Shown here: one piece after another, positions 36,788 through 38,551 of the stretch
Numbering within the stretch: the first letter of the stretch is position 1
Layout: each line of letters begins with the position of its first letter
NCBI GenBank assembly: GCA_004325065.1
Contig: PITI01000013.1
Span: forward strand, 1 to 38,551
Length of the DNA: 38,551 nucleotides
From: Hamiltosporidium magnivora
Lineage: Eukaryota; Microsporidia; Dubosqiidae
Direction of reading: 5' to 3'
Program-made: the position numbers and the translations under genes
Notes under the pieces: model-generated
The model's input: only the letters and a program-made list of their open reading frames with translations
Told to the model about the DNA's origin: nothing
The model's database searches: none

Positions 36788-38017
36788 TATTTTTTTTCAA
36801 AATAACAGTTAAATATATCTTTCTTAATTTTAGGAGCAATTCTAAAAACAATAAAAATGAAAATTAAACATATTTCTTATTCAATTTATTCAAACTCAAA
36901 AAAAAACATATTATAGGGTTTTTATTGTTACTTAATGGAATTAAGATTTATTTGTGAATTGCAAACCAAATATTAATTCGTTTCAAAATTGATTTTGACA
37001 CAAGAAATTTCAGAAAAAAATAAGCGAAAAGTCATGTATAATATGTTTCACATACGTTTCTTACATTCTCGTAACTTTTTTTAGCCTATGAGTTCGATTT
37101 TGTACATTTGATTATTTATTTTGTAACTAAATGCTACATTTAAAATATTTATTTACTTTACATATCTTTTTTCAAGTGTATCACTAAATTATTAGAAGGT
37201 CGGCTGTATCCCTATTAATTTTTGCTCTAGTACATGTAGTTCATGATTTCTATTTGCAGTGCAATTGAATATTTTTTCTAAATCAAAATAAATGATATCG
37301 ACTCTATATTCATACAGAAAATGTGTCTTTAATAAACATTTCATAGAAGTTTAACAATTTTTTGTAATGGTCAGTATGAATATCATCCCGAGTTATCAGA
37401 TAAAAAATTTTTTCTCTCTTGCTTATATTCATATGGGCTTAAACCTGTTTTTGATGCTTTTTTTAACTTAATTTTTTTTCAAATAATGAAAGTAAATTTA
37501 GTGAATAAATCGGTTATATTCTTAGTATACATATGCATGATCTGTTTTTCAATGACTTATACATGTTCATATAATGGCATTAACCGATGGTTATACATAT
37601 ATCATTCATTATTCTAATTATTTTATACAGTACATGTGATTTGTTCTGAAGACCAAAATAAAAATAGTTTATAAATTGAAGTGCAGGGTTGTAATTTATT
37701 TTTTTGATATATTCTAAATCATATCTAAATTATTTTAATATATTTTATGATATACTCAGATTTATAAATACATTAGTGTTAAATTACATGTTTATTGCCT
37801 CTAAAAGCATTTATCAGAAATTTTATATTTTCTTTGTAAACATTCAAATATTCAACTTTCAATTAGACAAATTTATATTGGTTTTGTAAAATTAAATTTA
37901 CTGTTTTATTTGATTTATATAAAATTTCAAATTGCTTCGCTAAACATTTATTCGCCATTTAGAATAAAAGAAAAATATTTTTTATCGAATAAAAATATTG
38001 AGAACTGCAGAATACCA
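36788..38017. other. AT-rich intergenic DNA, no supported gene
   Basis: Only a 61-codon F/I/Y-rich frame (37704-37889) occurs, with no start context. The stretch just before 38018 is open in frame with the next gene, but it has no C-run and reads low-complexity, so it is taken as the leader of that gene. Confidence 0.4.
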
Positions 38018-38023
38018 CCCCCC
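38018..38023 (+). promoter_or_regulatory. C6 run before the 54-aa gene
   Basis: ACCACCCCCCTTTGAAATG: six Cs end six bases before the ATG at 38030. The spacing is the same as for the 713-aa gene. It decides the start against the upstream in-frame methionine at 37910. Confidence 0.5.
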
Positions 38024-38029
38024 TTTGAA

Positions 38030-38194
38030 ATGGAAAAATTTAATGAATTACTACATGAATTTGAAAAGGAAATTAAACAGTTGCAAATAGAAGAAAATAA
38101 ATTTATAAATGATTTTTATCTTATTTATGAAAATAAAAATGTAAAGAAAATATCAAATTCGGTTTTTTACAACACTATAAATGTAATTCTTTAA
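38030..38194 (+). CDS. Small probable coiled-coil protein (54 aa)
   Basis: The chosen ATG gives 54 codons. Residues 1-28 are a charged amphipathic helix, MEKFNELLHEFEKEIKQLQI followed by EENKF, with L, F and I at roughly heptad positions. This is typical of a short coiled coil in a multi-subunit assembly. The rest (NDFYLIYENKNVKKISNSVF onward) is less regular and has no membrane segment or cysteine pair. The longer frame from 37910 adds 40 residues of low-complexity sequence that include the C6 run, so I treat that part as leader. Small subunits of kinetochore, Mediator or vesicle-tethering complexes have this size and look, but I cannot assign it. A downstream exon cannot be excluded. Composition and start context make it more likely real than the two membrane candidates. 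Confidence 0.6.
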   Translation: MEKFNELLHEFEKEIKQLQIEENKFINDFYLIYENKNVKKISNSVFYNTINVIL

Positions 38195-38400
38195 AATTTG
38201 TGTTTGAGGAATAAATATTTTTCTAAAAGTATTTTTGTAAACATTTAGACCTAGAAAATTATTGACTTTATCTATAAAAACATCAAATTTTGATTCAAAA
38301 TGAGAAACAGTTTTTAAAAATAAATTTTCTTATAATTTTATTGTATTCTATTAGATTACTATTCTAAATCATAATAAAAATATGAAATTTTCCAAATTAT

Positions 38401-38551
38401 GAGTGGAGGAGGGATAACCACATAAAAAACTTTCTGCTTGGTAATGAGTCTGTGAAACTGGTGTGAAGATCATTGTTTGGATTTTTGGTGGGAATACAAC
38501 CACTCTACATCTTCGGTTGTTACATGGGAGTTGTTATGAGGAGGAGAGGTC
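38401..38551 (-). repeat. Dispersed repeat, copy D (3' part, cut by window edge)
   Basis: GC-richer than the DNA to its left. It aligns in the same orientation with B (about 12955-13100) and C (about 25200-25340), the best blocks being cattgtttggatttttggtg and the ttacatgggag region. On the minus strand it reads CRVVVFPPKIQT and then VSQTHYQAESFLCG, parts of which recur in copy C. The body of the element lies to the right of the window. Confidence 0.6.

Overview
The window looks like nuclear DNA of an AT-rich, gene-poor eukaryote, most probably a large-genome microsporidium (an Edhazardia-, Hamiltosporidium- or Anncaliia-like genome). The reasons are: a eukaryotic SOF1/DCAF13 gene and a PTRHD1-type gene; very compact uninterrupted genes with short or no recognisable UTRs; C-runs placed just before start codons, a gene-start feature reported in microsporidia; a probable 19-nt GT-AG intron whose branch-like CTAAT sits against its 3' AG, as in microsporidian introns; and a decaying leucine-rich-repeat (LRR) secreted-protein gene. 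The species cannot be named from sequence alone. Only about 11% of the window is convincingly intact coding sequence. I see no complete rRNA, tRNA or CRISPR.

Layout, left to right. Bases 1-236 are one end of a decayed dispersed repeat. A possible 43-aa membrane protein lies at 4903-5034 (+). A PTRHD1-like peptidyl-tRNA hydrolase-fold gene with a tiny intron lies at 9687-9330 (-). A second, longer copy of the repeat lies at about 12950-13625. A minus-strand zone of broken coding remnants follows (14372-15687). A roughly 710-codon LRR-like pseudogene with a signal-peptide-like start occupies 20788-22921 (+). A third repeat copy is at about 25200-25480. A 135-bp inverted-repeat element resembling a TA-flanked MITE is at 30512-30646.

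The right-hand 7.5 kb holds most of the live genes, all on the + strand: a 713-codon unrecognised protein with an N-terminal hydrophobic segment (31059-33200), SOF1 (35048-36313), a possible 68-aa membrane protein (36581-36787) and a 54-aa probable coiled-coil protein (38030-38194). A fourth repeat copy runs off the right edge (38401-38551).

The genes do not form an operon or an obvious pathway. SOF1 acts in nucleolar 18S rRNA processing, and the PTRHD1-like protein has a peptidyl-tRNA hydrolase fold. The LRR pseudogene and the 713-aa protein look like lineage-specific, possibly exported proteins. The rest is very AT-rich DNA with scattered, somewhat GC-richer patches that read like decayed transposon or gene relics. 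Regions without a gene are listed so the reader knows they were examined.
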